Assembly (NCBI GenBank): GCA_900315315.1 | Contig: OMYT01000019.1 | Span: forward strand, 18,645-82,644 | Length of the DNA stretch: 64,000 nt | Origin: an uncultured Eubacteriales bacterium | GTDB taxonomy: Bacteria > Bacillota > Clostridia > Christensenellales > Aristaeellaceae | Direction: 5' to 3' | Shown: in pieces, positions 1 through 8,146 of the stretch | Position numbering within the stretch: position 1 is the stretch's first letter | How the letters are laid out: each line of letters opens with the position of its first letter | Notes under the pieces: model-generated | What the model saw: only the letters and a program-made list of their open reading frames with translations | What the model was told of the DNA's origin: nothing | Database searches by the model: none | Program-made: the position numbers and the translations under genes

Positions 1-2
1 TG

Positions 3-173
3 TTCGCTTCGGAAAAGGTCTTCGTCAACGGGCGGACTGTCACGGACCGGAGTTTCCGTCTGAAGGAAGGGGACGTCCTTTCCGTGCGCGGGTTCGGGAA
101 AGCAATTTACGACGGGATCGATCACGAAACCCGGAAGAACAGGTACCAGGTCCGTCTCCGGAAACTGGTCTGA
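3..173 (+). CDS. S4-domain RNA-binding protein, YlmH-like (C-terminal part)
   Basis: The window opens inside this gene; 56 residues and a TGA stop are visible. The visible part reads as the end of an S4 RNA-binding domain: VNGR, then LKEGDVLSVRGFGK, then a basic tail ending in VRLRKLV. The LKEGDxxSVRGFGK pattern is typical of YlmH-family proteins, which bind RNA or stalled ribosomal complexes and are often encoded near ylmE/ylmF and divIVA. Those neighbours would lie to the left of the window and cannot be seen. The family call is good; the role in this organism is inferred. Confidence 0.75.
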   Translation, partial: FASEKVFVNGRTVTDRSFRLKEGDVLSVRGFGKAIYDGIDHETRKNRYQVRLRKLV

Positions 174-213
174 AGCGGCCTTTCAGAAATGCGGGAAAGG
201 AGATCGGAAAACC

Positions 214-1176
214 ATGAAAAAGCATCTGGTGATCATTCTTCCGGATCTGACGGAAAACCACAGAGCCTCCATTTGCGCTGCCGCCGGCAGGCACGGCTTT
301 GACTGCCGTTTTTTTGACGAGCCGTCCCAAAGCCTGCCGTTCCTGCAGGATGCAGAGATCATTGTCGGCACGGATCCTTTCCTGTCCCGGAACGCCCCGA
401 ACCTTCGCTGGCTCTGCAGCCCCTTCGCCGGCGTAGACCCGTTTCTGGCCGATGATGCCTTTGCGGCCCCGTCGGCTTTGCTGACATGTTCTTCCGGGGC
501 CTACGGCGTGACCATTTCAGAGCATGTGATCATGCTCCTGCTCGAAATCCTCCGCCGGCGGCCGGAATACCGGGCGCATACGGACAGGCGGGAATGGGTC
601 CGCCGTCTTCCCGTCCGCGCGATCTTTGACAGCAGGATCACGCTCCTTGGAACGGGGGATATCGGTCAGGAAACTCTGCGCCGCCTCCGACCCTTCGCGC
701 CGAAGCAGATCCTCGGCGTCAATCGCATGGGCCTGAATCCCGGCGGTCTTTTTGACCGGATTGTCCAGCGGGATCATCTGGATGAAATTCTCCCGGAAAC
801 GGATATCCTGATCATCTCGCTTCCGGGAACGCGGGACACTTTCCGGATCATTTCTGAAAAGCAGCTGAAGCGCCTCCCGGACGACGCGGTTATCATCAAT
901 GTCGGCCGCGGCTCCGTGATCGATCAGCAGGCGCTTGAAGCGGAACTGCGCAGCGGGCGGCTGTATGCCGGGCTGGATGTGTTTGAGGAGGAACCCGTTC
1001 CGCCGGATTCTTCGCTCTGGACCTGTCCCCGGCTGATCATGACCTCCCATGTGGCCGGGGACACCACCCTGCCCCATACCGTGGACCGGATTGTTGAACT
1101 GTTCCTCACGGATTTTGAAAACTACTGTGCCGGCCGGCCGCTGACGCAGCTGGTGGACCGTGAAATCGGATATTGA
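214..1176 (+). CDS. D-2-hydroxyacid dehydrogenase, NAD(P)-dependent
   Basis: 320 residues, normal for the family. The nucleotide-binding Rossmann fold is marked by LLGTGDIG (about 144-151). The catalytic triad of D-2-hydroxyacid dehydrogenases can be placed: Arg232 in INVGRGSVID, an acidic residue in DVFEEEP (about 258-260), and His279 in MTSHVAG. It should reduce a 2-oxoacid or oxidise a D-2-hydroxyacid in the cytoplasm; the substrate cannot be read from sequence. An AAAGGAG ribosome site precedes the ATG. The gene runs convergent to the arabinofuranosidase gene with only a heptamer repeat between them. The GTGDIG fingerprint is nearer to the glyoxylate/hydroxypyruvate reductase-like branch than to classical SerA. 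Confidence 0.88.
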   Translation: MKKHLVIILPDLTENHRASICAAAGRHGFDCRFFDEPSQSLPFLQDAEIIVGTDPFLSRNAPNLRWLCSPFAGVDPFLADDAFAAPSALLTCSSGAYGVTISEHVIMLLLEILRRRPEYRAHTDRREWVRRLPVRAIFDSRITLLGTGDIGQETLRRLRPFAPKQILGVNRMGLNPGGLFDRIVQRDHLDEILPETDILIISLPGTRDTFRIISEKQLKRLPDDAVIINVGRGSVIDQQALEAELRSGRLYAGLDVFEEEPVPPDSSLWTCPRLIMTSHVAGDTTLPHTVDRIVELFLTDFENYCAGRPLTQLVDREIGY

Positions 1177-1183
1177 CTGCCAG

Positions 1184-1211
1184 CCACTCTCCACTCTTCA
1201 CTCTCCACTCT
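1184..1211. repeat. heptanucleotide tandem repeat, site 1
   Basis: Four tandem 7-mers (CCACTCT, CCACTCT, TCACTCT, CCACTCT) lie between two convergent genes, just beyond the 3' end of the minus-strand arabinofuranosidase gene. The minus-strand unit is AGAGTGG/AGAGTGA. Related arrays occur at seven other sites in the window. Confidence 0.85.
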
Positions 1212-1220
1212 GGCCACTGA

Positions 1221-3668
1221 TCAGGTCTTGACCAGCGTCAGGACGCTGACGGACAGCGCCGGCGCGTCATAGGCAAAGAAGCGGCCGGCCCCGGAAGCCT
1301 GAATCAGCACGTCATGAACGTTTTCCGGGGCATCGGGACTGTTTTCATCCGTCGCCCTCCCCGTCAGCAAACCGACGGTATACTCCGTTTCCACGTCACA
1401 ATCCAGGTTGATCTCCACGGGTTCGTTTTGATCGCTGAAATTGACGATCTTGAGGATCACCGTATCATCGGTATCGGTCGCCGCCGTCCCCATCGCCGGA
1501 TAGGACGGCAGTTCCACCGTGTCGATGATTTCCCCGTTGACTTCCAGCGTCACGTTATGCCCGGACACGGTATATTTCAGATGGTTGAAAGCGTTTGCCT
1601 TCAGGCTGACTTCCTTTGCCTCCGAGATGTCCCGGGGCGGAAAGCTGTCCCGGGCTACCCGGGACGTACCGCCGGACAGGATCCACCGGGAAACTTCCAG
1701 GAAGCGCATACTCCAGGGATCGCACGGATTCGGATTGGTCCTGTCATAGTAGGACAGCGGCTTCGGGGAAACCAGGATCCCCAGCGCAATGTCTTTTCCT
1801 TCCTCATACCAGGCATCCGTTTCAAACACGCCTTCCCGGCATTCCATGTCTTCGCCGAGCGTGACCAGCGGATAAACTTTGAACGGGAACGCCGGCATCT
1901 CCGGATCTGTTTTCCGGATCACGGTAATCTCATTTCCGTTCACTTCGGCTTCGGCCAGAATGCCGCGGGACGGCAGGACGGGAGACCCGTTCCAGACCGG
2001 GTTGCGGTACCGGACCCCGTCGTCTCCGGAGAGGGCCGGCAGTCCGTGAATGTCGTAGTAAATCTTCGGGACCTCTTCCTCGGACGCCACGACGTTTTTC
2101 CCGCGGTTCCCGCCGAAGAGCCGCCAGCTGTAATAGGTCGGAATGGCAAAGCTCCGCCGGTTATCATAGATGATCAGGTTCGGGAACCAGGACCCGTACC
2201 GGATATGCTGGAACAGCGGCGCGTAGGACGCAAGCCTGACCTTGTCCTGGTTCCGCTCGAAACCCACCATGAACATCGCTTCGGCAACCGCGGCCCGCAG
2301 CTGGCCCTCATAGGTCTGGTTGACCGAGAATTCTCCGACAAACACATCCGCGTCCTGCCGGTCGTAGCTGTCGTAATGCGTGATTCCCTCGGCAAAGAAT
2401 TCGGGCATGTTGTAATAGTGGTCGTCCGCAATATCCGCTTCCAGCCTGCAGGTGCGCCCGCGATCGTTGGTGATGATGGTCAGGTGCGGCCAGCGCTCCA
2501 GCACGGCCTTTTTGATCATGTTAAACCGCCATTCGTATTCCGGCCCGAAGTTCTCGTTTCCGATTTCCAGGTAATCCAGGCGGAAAGGCGCTTTATGCCC
2601 CATCTTTGCGCGCAGGCTTCCCCATTCGGAATCGGCCGGGCCCAGCGCGTATTCCAGCGCGTTCAGGATATCGCCGACCATGTCCGCCTGTTCTTCTTCG
2701 TTGAAATACCGGGGATTCCGCCCCTGGCAGGTCATCCCGCAGTTGCAAACGTACAGCGGCGTCACCCCGAGATCCTCGCACAGCTGCAGATATTCATGGA
2801 ACCCAAGGCCGTTGCTCGCCCGGTAATGCCACAGCAGCCAGTGGGACGGCCGTTCCCATACGGGGCCGACGGTATTGCGGAAATACCATACGGTCTCCAT
2901 GGAAAAGCCTTCCACGATGCAGCCGCCGGGGAAACGCATGAAAGCGGGATTGATATCCCGGAGCTTCTCCGCCAGGTCCTTTCGGAGGCCGTGACCCATA
3001 AATGTTTCCGCCGGCATCAGGGACGTGAATCCGAAGTACACCGTTACGTCCGCGGCACAGCTGATGCGGAATTCCGCGTCATCCGCGGAACCCTGCGCGC
3101 TGAAAGCCGCGTCGTATCTGGCCCAGTCCCCCGGTCTGACTTTAGCCTCAGCAGACCCGTATACCTGCCCGTTTTTTTCGATGGTCAGTGTCAGCGGAAC
3201 TTCCTGCCCGGCCCGGGCAAACATGTAGAAATGGTATTCCTTTCCCGTTTCCTGGGGAATCCCGCAGAAGCCGATGTTGCGGATGCTGCCGCCGGCGCTG
3301 AAATGCACCTTCAGAGAAACCCTGCGGTGAGGGTTCAGGACTGTCTCATGGTCCAGTTCCATCTCCGCCCGGTCGCTGTACCAGGCCGGAACCGGTGTGG
3401 GAAGAATCCGGTTGTCCTTCACCCACTGGTTCATTCCTTCGCCGTTGTTGAATTCGTCGATCCATCCGGTGGGCGAAACAAAGGTCCTTCCCCCGTCCTT
3501 CGTGACACATCCTTCCGGCAGAAGGGAATCCTCGAAGGACCTGTTCCGGAGCATCTCGGGATAAAGGCCGCCGTCGCCGGCCCTGCTGATATCTTCGAAG
3601 AAAAGGCCGTAAAGATCCGGCGCCACCGGGAATCGCTTTTCATGGGTCCGCACTGTCATTTTACTCAT
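1221..3668 (-). CDS. alpha-L-arabinofuranosidase, GH51 family
   Basis: 815 residues without a signal peptide, so probably cytoplasmic, removing terminal L-arabinose from imported arabino-oligosaccharides. The N terminus has the GH51 pattern LYGLFFEDI and GGLYPEMLRNRSFE. Residues about 80-215 form an inserted beta-rich segment like a carbohydrate-binding (CBM4/9-type) domain. The catalytic barrel follows with MRFPGG near 244, the acid/base Glu372 in EIGNEN and the nucleophile Glu446 in VGEFSVN. A C-terminal beta domain ends with ALSVSVLTLVKT. The length fits the longer GH51 subgroup with the extra N-terminal module. The Nudix gene lies directly upstream on the same strand, separated by a heptamer repeat, so co-transcription is likely. 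Confidence 0.92.
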   Translation of the reverse strand: MSKMTVRTHEKRFPVAPDLYGLFFEDISRAGDGGLYPEMLRNRSFEDSLLPEGCVTKDGGRTFVSPTGWIDEFNNGEGMNQWVKDNRILPTPVPAWYSDRAEMELDHETVLNPHRRVSLKVHFSAGGSIRNIGFCGIPQETGKEYHFYMFARAGQEVPLTLTIEKNGQVYGSAEAKVRPGDWARYDAAFSAQGSADDAEFRISCAADVTVYFGFTSLMPAETFMGHGLRKDLAEKLRDINPAFMRFPGGCIVEGFSMETVWYFRNTVGPVWERPSHWLLWHYRASNGLGFHEYLQLCEDLGVTPLYVCNCGMTCQGRNPRYFNEEEQADMVGDILNALEYALGPADSEWGSLRAKMGHKAPFRLDYLEIGNENFGPEYEWRFNMIKKAVLERWPHLTIITNDRGRTCRLEADIADDHYYNMPEFFAEGITHYDSYDRQDADVFVGEFSVNQTYEGQLRAAVAEAMFMVGFERNQDKVRLASYAPLFQHIRYGSWFPNLIIYDNRRSFAIPTYYSWRLFGGNRGKNVVASEEEVPKIYYDIHGLPALSGDDGVRYRNPVWNGSPVLPSRGILAEAEVNGNEITVIRKTDPEMPAFPFKVYPLVTLGEDMECREGVFETDAWYEEGKDIALGILVSPKPLSYYDRTNPNPCDPWSMRFLEVSRWILSGGTSRVARDSFPPRDISEAKEVSLKANAFNHLKYTVSGHNVTLEVNGEIIDTVELPSYPAMGTAATDTDDTVILKIVNFSDQNEPVEINLDCDVETEYTVGLLTGRATDENSPDAPENVHDVLIQASGAGRFFAYDAPALSVSVLTLVKT

Positions 3669-3680
3669 AACCGTTCTCCT

Positions 3681-3699
3681 CTCTCAACTCTTCACTCCC
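3681..3699. repeat. heptanucleotide repeat, site 2
   Basis: A short, imperfect version (CTCTCAACTCTTCACTCCC) between the Nudix and arabinofuranosidase genes. The stop codon of the Nudix gene (TGA at 3692-3694 on the minus strand) lies inside it. Confidence 0.65.
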
Positions 3700-4174
3700 T
3701 GCAAGGGTTCTCCTGCAGCAGCGGATACCGCACTCCCCGTTTCCAGGCTTCCATCGCTGCGATATGGTCCTCCGCAAACAGAGGCGGAAGTTCATCCGCT
3801 CCGAAGAAGCTCAGTTCATAGGATTCCTCGTCAATCCTCGGCTCGCCGCTGACGATCTCAGCCGTGTACATGGCGGAGATCACATGTGCCGCGTCCCCGT
3901 TGCTCCAGACCATGTTGTGGTTGTGAAAGATCCCGAGAAAGCTGTTCAGCTTCACTTCCAGCCCCGTCTCCTCCCGGATCTCCCGCAGGGCCGCTTCTTC
4001 ATAGGTCTCGTTCATTTCCACCAGCCCGCCGATCAGGCCCCACTGGCCGTTGTCGGTCCGCCGCTGGAACAGGATCTTTCCGTCCCGGATGATCAGCGCT
4101 CCGGCACAATTCAGGATAATCTTCCGGTGGCCGATCTCTTTGCGCAGTTCATGAATGTAGTCCATCTGTCTCAC
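3692..4174 (-). CDS. Nudix hydrolase
   Basis: 160 residues with a complete Nudix box at 50-72: G, five residues, E56, seven residues, then REIREETGL. This motif binds divalent metal and cleaves nucleoside-diphosphate-linked substrates. The N-terminal stretch NCAGALII and the adjacent GQWGLIGGLVE are typical of the MutT/ADP-ribose pyrophosphatase-like group. The substrate is not deducible. The last codons and the stop come from the heptamer repeat. It sits in a minus-strand run between a MATE pump and the arabinofuranosidase gene, with no obvious functional link. Confidence 0.88.
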   Translation of the reverse strand: MRQMDYIHELRKEIGHRKIILNCAGALIIRDGKILFQRRTDNGQWGLIGGLVEMNETYEEAALREIREETGLEVKLNSFLGIFHNHNMVWSNGDAAHVISAMYTAEIVSGEPRIDEESYELSFFGADELPPLFAEDHIAAMEAWKRGVRYPLLQENPCRE

Positions 4175-4193
4175 TCCATCGTCATCAGTTAGC

Positions 4194-5582
4194 TTATTCT
4201 GCCGTTCTCTGCTCCGCTTTCATATGCCGCCAGATTACCATATACATCGTTGTAAAACAAGCCGTCGCGCCGATCACCTGGCTGACGAATTCCGCCCAGA
4301 ATACGCCGTACACGCCCAGTCCGATATTCGGCAGCAGCAGTGTCAGCGGCGCAACCAGCACGATCTTTCTCAGCAAGGAAAAGAACAGCGCGTACCGGGG
4401 ATAGTTCAGCGCCACAAAGGTGGACTGCCCTGCCTGCTGCAAGGCCATGAAGGGGAACGCGCCGAAGTAGATCCTTGCGCAGACAATACCGGTCGCGATC
4501 AGCTGCCCGTCATCCGTAAAAATCCGCAGCAGCGGTTCCGGAATAAACATAACCAGCGCCCACATGACAATGTTAATCGCCAGCCCGCTCAGAAAGATGA
4601 AACGGATGCTCTCCGATACGCGCCCGTACAGTTTGGCGCCGTAGTTATAGCTCATCACGCTCTGCCCGCCCATAACGATCCCGCTGTTCGGCAGGCTCAT
4701 GATTTCCCGCAGGGAATTGATCAGGCTCATCGCGCCGACATAGATTGTGCTGAGCGGCCCGCCCCAGGCCTTGAGCATAATGTTCACAATCGCCTGCGTG
4801 ATGCTGTTCGTCACCTTGAACGTGAACCCGGTCACTCCGAGCTTCACGATTCCCGCGAGTTCAGCCCTGTCAAGATACAGCCCTGTCAGGCGCAGCGCCG
4901 CCCGCCTGCTTCGGAGGAAACCCAACACCCAGATCGCGCTGGCCGTCTGGGAAATGACGGTTGCCAGCGCCGCGCCGCGGATACCCATGTCCAGCGTATA
5001 AATCATCAGCGGATCCAGCGCGATGTTCAGCGCCGCGCCGATCAGGATCGTCATCATGCCGATCTTCGGGAATCCCTGCGCGCTGATAAACGGGTTCATC
5101 CCCAGGCTGATCAGCACCGGTATCGTCCCCGCAACGTAAATCCGGAAATAATCCATCGCCGCCGGAATCGTCTCGTCATCCCCGCCGAGCCAGCGCAGCG
5201 TAACCGGCGCCGAAATGTACAGGATCACCGTCAGCAGAAAGCCGGTGATCAGCAGCATGGTGAACGAGGTCCCCATGATTCGTTCTGCCTTCCGGTCATC
5301 CTGTTCTCCCCTTGCGATGGTAGCCAGTGTGGCTCCGCCGGTGGAGTACAGGTTGGCAAAAGCGCCGATCAGCGTGATCAGGGGAAAACAGATCCCCAGT
5401 CCGGTCAGCGCCAGCGTCCCGCCCTGCGCCATATGACCGATGTACATCCGGTCCACGATGTTATACAGCACATGAACAAACTCGGCCAGCATCATCGGCA
5501 GGCCGAGTCTCATGATCACCAGCGAAACCCGTCCCTGTGAAAAATCTCCGGCCTTCGCGGATGTTTTCCCCTGCCCGGTCAT
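4194..5582 (-). CDS. MATE family efflux transporter
   Basis: 462 residues, the usual MATE length, with about twelve hydrophobic segments in two bundles. The N terminus has the MATE pattern LGLPMMLAEFVHVLYNIVDRMYIG, and the second half begins with a similar segment containing LPNSGIVMGGQSVMSYNYGAK. Such proteins export organic cations or toxic metabolites using a sodium or proton gradient. The ATG overlaps the stop of the upstream AlkD-like gene by 4 bases (5579-5582, ATGA), so the two are translationally coupled. Substrate unknown. Confidence 0.9.
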   Translation of the reverse strand: MTGQGKTSAKAGDFSQGRVSLVIMRLGLPMMLAEFVHVLYNIVDRMYIGHMAQGGTLALTGLGICFPLITLIGAFANLYSTGGATLATIARGEQDDRKAERIMGTSFTMLLITGFLLTVILYISAPVTLRWLGGDDETIPAAMDYFRIYVAGTIPVLISLGMNPFISAQGFPKIGMMTILIGAALNIALDPLMIYTLDMGIRGAALATVISQTASAIWVLGFLRSRRAALRLTGLYLDRAELAGIVKLGVTGFTFKVTNSITQAIVNIMLKAWGGPLSTIYVGAMSLINSLREIMSLPNSGIVMGGQSVMSYNYGAKLYGRVSESIRFIFLSGLAINIVMWALVMFIPEPLLRIFTDDGQLIATGIVCARIYFGAFPFMALQQAGQSTFVALNYPRYALFFSLLRKIVLVAPLTLLLPNIGLGVYGVFWAEFVSQVIGATACFTTMYMVIWRHMKAEQRTAE

Positions 5583-6277
5583 TTTGTGTTCCCCCTGATC
5601 TTCAGGGATCTCAGGTACTCTTTCTGTTCCGGTGTGATCCGGTAGCTTTCGATGGATTTCTGGATTGTCTTGTTATGCGTCCAGGTGTCCAGCCGTTTAT
5701 TCTCAATATACAGCAGCGCCGTCTCATACTGCTTTGCCAGCGCCGTCGCAAAATACCAGGCGATCATCATTCTGACATAGTATTCTTCTGACCGGATCCC
5801 CGCAACCATTTCCGGATAAGCGGGATCAAAGTCTTCCTCCAGATAGTGTTCCATCAGCATCCCGATGCCGAACCGGACCGTATAGGATTCCGTCGAACCG
5901 ATCCAGTTCCTGACGGGGGTCAGCAATTCCGGACGGTGTTTCCTGAATACTTTGGGAGACATCTGGTCACAGGTCGCCCAGTTGTCCACATAAGGCAGGA
6001 ACTTCTCCAGCCTGTCCAGGCATCCGGCGTAATCCTTCATCCCTGAAAGTATAAAAGCGTGCAGTTGGTTTTCTTCGAAATACAGATGCGGCAGATCGTT
6101 CAGAAATACCTCGATCTCCTCTTCCCGGCTCAGTTCCTTTGCCATCGCGCGCAGCTCCGGCGTCCGCACCCCGATGATCGCTTCCGCTTTCACCGTCGGA
6201 ATCGTTCGGATCTGCATCTCCCGGTACTTCAGGTCCTGCCGCCGGAACAGTTCCTCCCTGATCCTGTCAACAATCAT
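5579..6277 (-). CDS. DNA alkylation repair protein, AlkD-like
   Basis: 232 residues from the chosen start. The sequence has the AlkD/HEAT-like pattern: GVRTPELRAMAKEL near the N terminus, then DNWATCDQMSPKVF and IAWYFATALAK, followed by a Lys/Arg-rich helix. AlkD proteins remove alkylated bases with a HEAT-repeat fold. An upstream start at 6301 would add eight residues encoded by the heptamer repeat. I prefer the ATG at 6277, which follows the purine-rich repeat (GTGGAGAGTGGAGTGG) that can serve as a ribosome site. The stop overlaps the MATE start by 4 bases. Confidence 0.82.
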   Translation of the reverse strand: MIVDRIREELFRRQDLKYREMQIRTIPTVKAEAIIGVRTPELRAMAKELSREEEIEVFLNDLPHLYFEENQLHAFILSGMKDYAGCLDRLEKFLPYVDNWATCDQMSPKVFRKHRPELLTPVRNWIGSTESYTVRFGIGMLMEHYLEEDFDPAYPEMVAGIRSEEYYVRMMIAWYFATALAKQYETALLYIENKRLDTWTHNKTIQKSIESYRITPEQKEYLRSLKIRGNTK

Positions 6278-6278
6278 T

Positions 6279-6320
6279 CCACTCCACTCTCCACTCTCCA
6301 CTCTTCACGCTCAACTCTGA
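6279..6320. repeat. heptanucleotide tandem repeat, site 3
   Basis: About five degenerate copies of CCACTCT lie between tcdA and the AlkD-like gene. On the minus strand the array gives tcdA its TGA stop (6311-6313) and places a GGAG-rich stretch immediately before the AlkD-like ATG at 6277. Confidence 0.85.
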
Positions 6321-7027
6321 ATCAGTTCCCGGATCACTTTTCCCGCGATAATCATCCCGGCCACCGACGGCACAAACGCCACAGATCCCGGGATATCTCT
6401 TCTTCCGGCATTCCCTTCTTCTTCCGGTTTCTCCTCCGGATGCAGGGGCGGCTCTGTGGAATAGACCACTTTCAGGTGGTCGATTCCCCGTTTCCGGCAT
6501 TCGCTGCGCATGATCCTGGCCAGCGGACAGACGCTCGTCTCATGGATATCCGCCACCCGGAAAGCGGTCGGATCCAGCTTGTTCCCGGCTCCCATGCTGC
6601 TGATCACCGGCGTGCCGGCTGCCCTGGCCGCCTCGATCAGGCTCAGCTTTCCGGTCACTGTATCAATCGCGTCAATAACATAGTCGAATCGGGAAAAATC
6701 AAACTGATCCCGCGTTTCCGGCAGAAAAAAAGTCCGGTACGCGTTGATCCTGCAGTCCGGATTGATTTCATGCGCCCGTTCCGCCGCCACATCCACCTTG
6801 TATTCGCCGACAGTCTTCCTTGTCGCATGCAGCTGACGGTTCAGGTTTGTCAGGCTGACCCGGTCGTGATCGATCAGATCCAGCATCCCGATGCCAGAGC
6901 GCACCAGTGCTTCGACCGCATACCCGCCTACGCCGCCGATCCCGAACACCGCTACCCGGCTCCTGCGCAGCTTCTCCAGCCCATCCTGCCCGATCAAAAG
7001 CCGCGTTCTCGAAAACTGATCTGTCAT
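6311..7027 (-). CDS. tcdA: tRNA threonylcarbamoyladenosine dehydratase (ThiF/HesA family)
   Basis: About 238 residues. E1-like fold with FGIGGVGGYAVEAL near residues 28-40 (ATP binding), then LIDHDRVSLTNLNRQLHA, a family signature. The stretch SSMGAGNKLDPTAFRVADIHETSVCPLAR is diagnostic for TcdA/YgdL. TcdA cyclises t6A37 of ANN-reading tRNAs to ct6A in an ATP-dependent reaction. I chose the ATG at 7027, one base after the cysK stop, because a GGAG within the end of cysK is properly spaced; a TTG at 7039 is the alternative. Translationally coupled to cysK. Confidence 0.88.
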   Translation of the reverse strand: MTDQFSRTRLLIGQDGLEKLRRSRVAVFGIGGVGGYAVEALVRSGIGMLDLIDHDRVSLTNLNRQLHATRKTVGEYKVDVAAERAHEINPDCRINAYRTFFLPETRDQFDFSRFDYVIDAIDTVTGKLSLIEAARAAGTPVISSMGAGNKLDPTAFRVADIHETSVCPLARIMRSECRKRGIDHLKVVYSTEPPLHPEEKPEEEGNAGRRDIPGSVAFVPSVAGMIIAGKVIRELIQS

Positions 7028-7028
7028 C

Positions 7029-7958
7029 TTATTCTCCAAACAGCTGTGTTGAATAATACCTCTCCGCCGTATCCGGCAGCACCGTCACCACCGTCTTCCC
7101 CGGGCCCAGCTTCTCCGCCAGCCGGATCGCGGCCGCCACATTGGTTCCGCTGGAGATGCCGCAGGCAAGGCCTTCTTCCCTGGCCAGTCTGCGGGCGGTC
7201 TCAATCGCTTCCTGATCGGTTACCACGTAAATATCATCATAGATTTCCCGGTTCAGGATATCAGGAATGATCCCGTCGCCGATCCCCATCTGCAGATGGG
7301 TCCCGATGGTTCCGCCGGCCAGAATCGCGGCGTTTTCCGGTTCCACTGCCCAGATCTCAATCTCGGGATACTGTGCCTTCAGCACCTCCCCGATGCCCGT
7401 CAGCGTTCCGCCGGTGCCGATCCCGCTGCAGAAACCGTGGATCGGTTTCGCCACCTGCGCCATGATCTCCAGCGCGGTATGTTTCTTGTGGGCCAGCGTG
7501 TTGTTCGGATTCTCAAACTGCTGGGGCACGAACACCTTCGGGTTCTTCTTTTTCATGTTCAGCGCCGCCTGCAGGCACTCTTCCATGCACTTGCCGATAT
7601 CCCCCGCGTCATGGATCAGCTTAACCTCCGCCCCGTAATGGCGGACCAGCTTCCGGCGCTCCTCGCTCACGGAATCCGGCATAATGATGATCGTCCGGTA
7701 TCCGCGCACCGCGCCGACCAGCGCCAGACCGATCCCCTGGTTCCCGCTGGTCGGTTCCACGATGATGCTGTCCGGGCCGATCAGCCCTTCCTTCTCCGCC
7801 TGCAGGATCATATTCATCGCCGTCCGGGTTTTGATGGATCCGCCGACGTTGAGCGGTTCCACTTTGACCAGAATCTCCGCGCTGTTTTCCTTCGGCAGTT
7901 TGTTCAGCCGCACAACCGGCGTATTGCCGATCGCTTCCAAAATATTCTCACAGATCAA
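7029..7958 (-). CDS. cysK: cysteine synthase (O-acetylserine sulfhydrylase family)
   Basis: 309 residues from a TTG start at 7958. That start is supported by a GGAGG at 7967-7971 eight bases upstream and by alignment of the following IGNTPVVRLN with the usual CysK N terminus; the longer frame to 8048 would add a non-homologous extension. The PLP lysine lies in GGSIKTRTA, the phosphate loop is GTGGTLTG, and the substrate loop reads TSGNQGIG, where classical CysK has TSGNTG. It should form cysteine from an activated serine and sulfide in the cytoplasm. The Thr to Gln change and the KTR motif mark a subgroup that may use a different activated serine, such as O-phosphoserine. Confidence 0.85.
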   Translation of the reverse strand: MICENILEAIGNTPVVRLNKLPKENSAEILVKVEPLNVGGSIKTRTAMNMILQAEKEGLIGPDSIIVEPTSGNQGIGLALVGAVRGYRTIIIMPDSVSEERRKLVRHYGAEVKLIHDAGDIGKCMEECLQAALNMKKKNPKVFVPQQFENPNNTLAHKKHTALEIMAQVAKPIHGFCSGIGTGGTLTGIGEVLKAQYPEIEIWAVEPENAAILAGGTIGTHLQMGIGDGIIPDILNREIYDDIYVVTDQEAIETARRLAREEGLACGISSGTNVAAAIRLAEKLGPGKTVVTVLPDTAERYYSTQLFGE

Positions 7959-8012
7959 TGCCTTGTCCTCCGCTTCCGTTTGTCTGAAACTGCCTGCCAT
8001 TTTAACAGGAAA

Positions 8013-8034
8013 ATGCGGATCTGTCCATCCGCAT
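8013..8034 (-). terminator. possible terminator between mutS2 and cysK
   Basis: A perfect 8-bp inverted repeat, ATGCGGAT and ATCCGCAT, with a 6-base loop. On the minus strand it is followed by TTTCCTGTT, a weak U tract. It could end the mutS2 transcript or form part of the cysK leader. Confidence 0.4.
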
Positions 8035-8096
8035 CTCTGTTTCCCCATCGATTTTCCGGCTGTTCTTCACCAGGTCCGTTCCCCGAACCTCCCTGC

Positions 8097-8132
8097 AGGT
8101 TTTCCCGCTGATATGCAGCTGCCGGAAAACCT
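8097..8132. repeat. inverted repeat after mutS2
   Basis: A 9-bp perfect inverted repeat (AGGTTTTCC and GGAAAACCT) around an 18-base loop, starting 15 bases past the mutS2 stop. No T tract on either side, so a simple terminator is unlikely. It may stabilise the mRNA end or belong to the cysK leader. Confidence 0.4.
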
Positions 8133-8146
8133 CTGATCGTTTACGG

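Noticed and set aside
1314-3821. 835-codon plus-strand open frame opposite the GH51 gene
   Set aside because: The minus strand encodes a full-length GH51 enzyme with catalytic motifs; the opposite frame has none.
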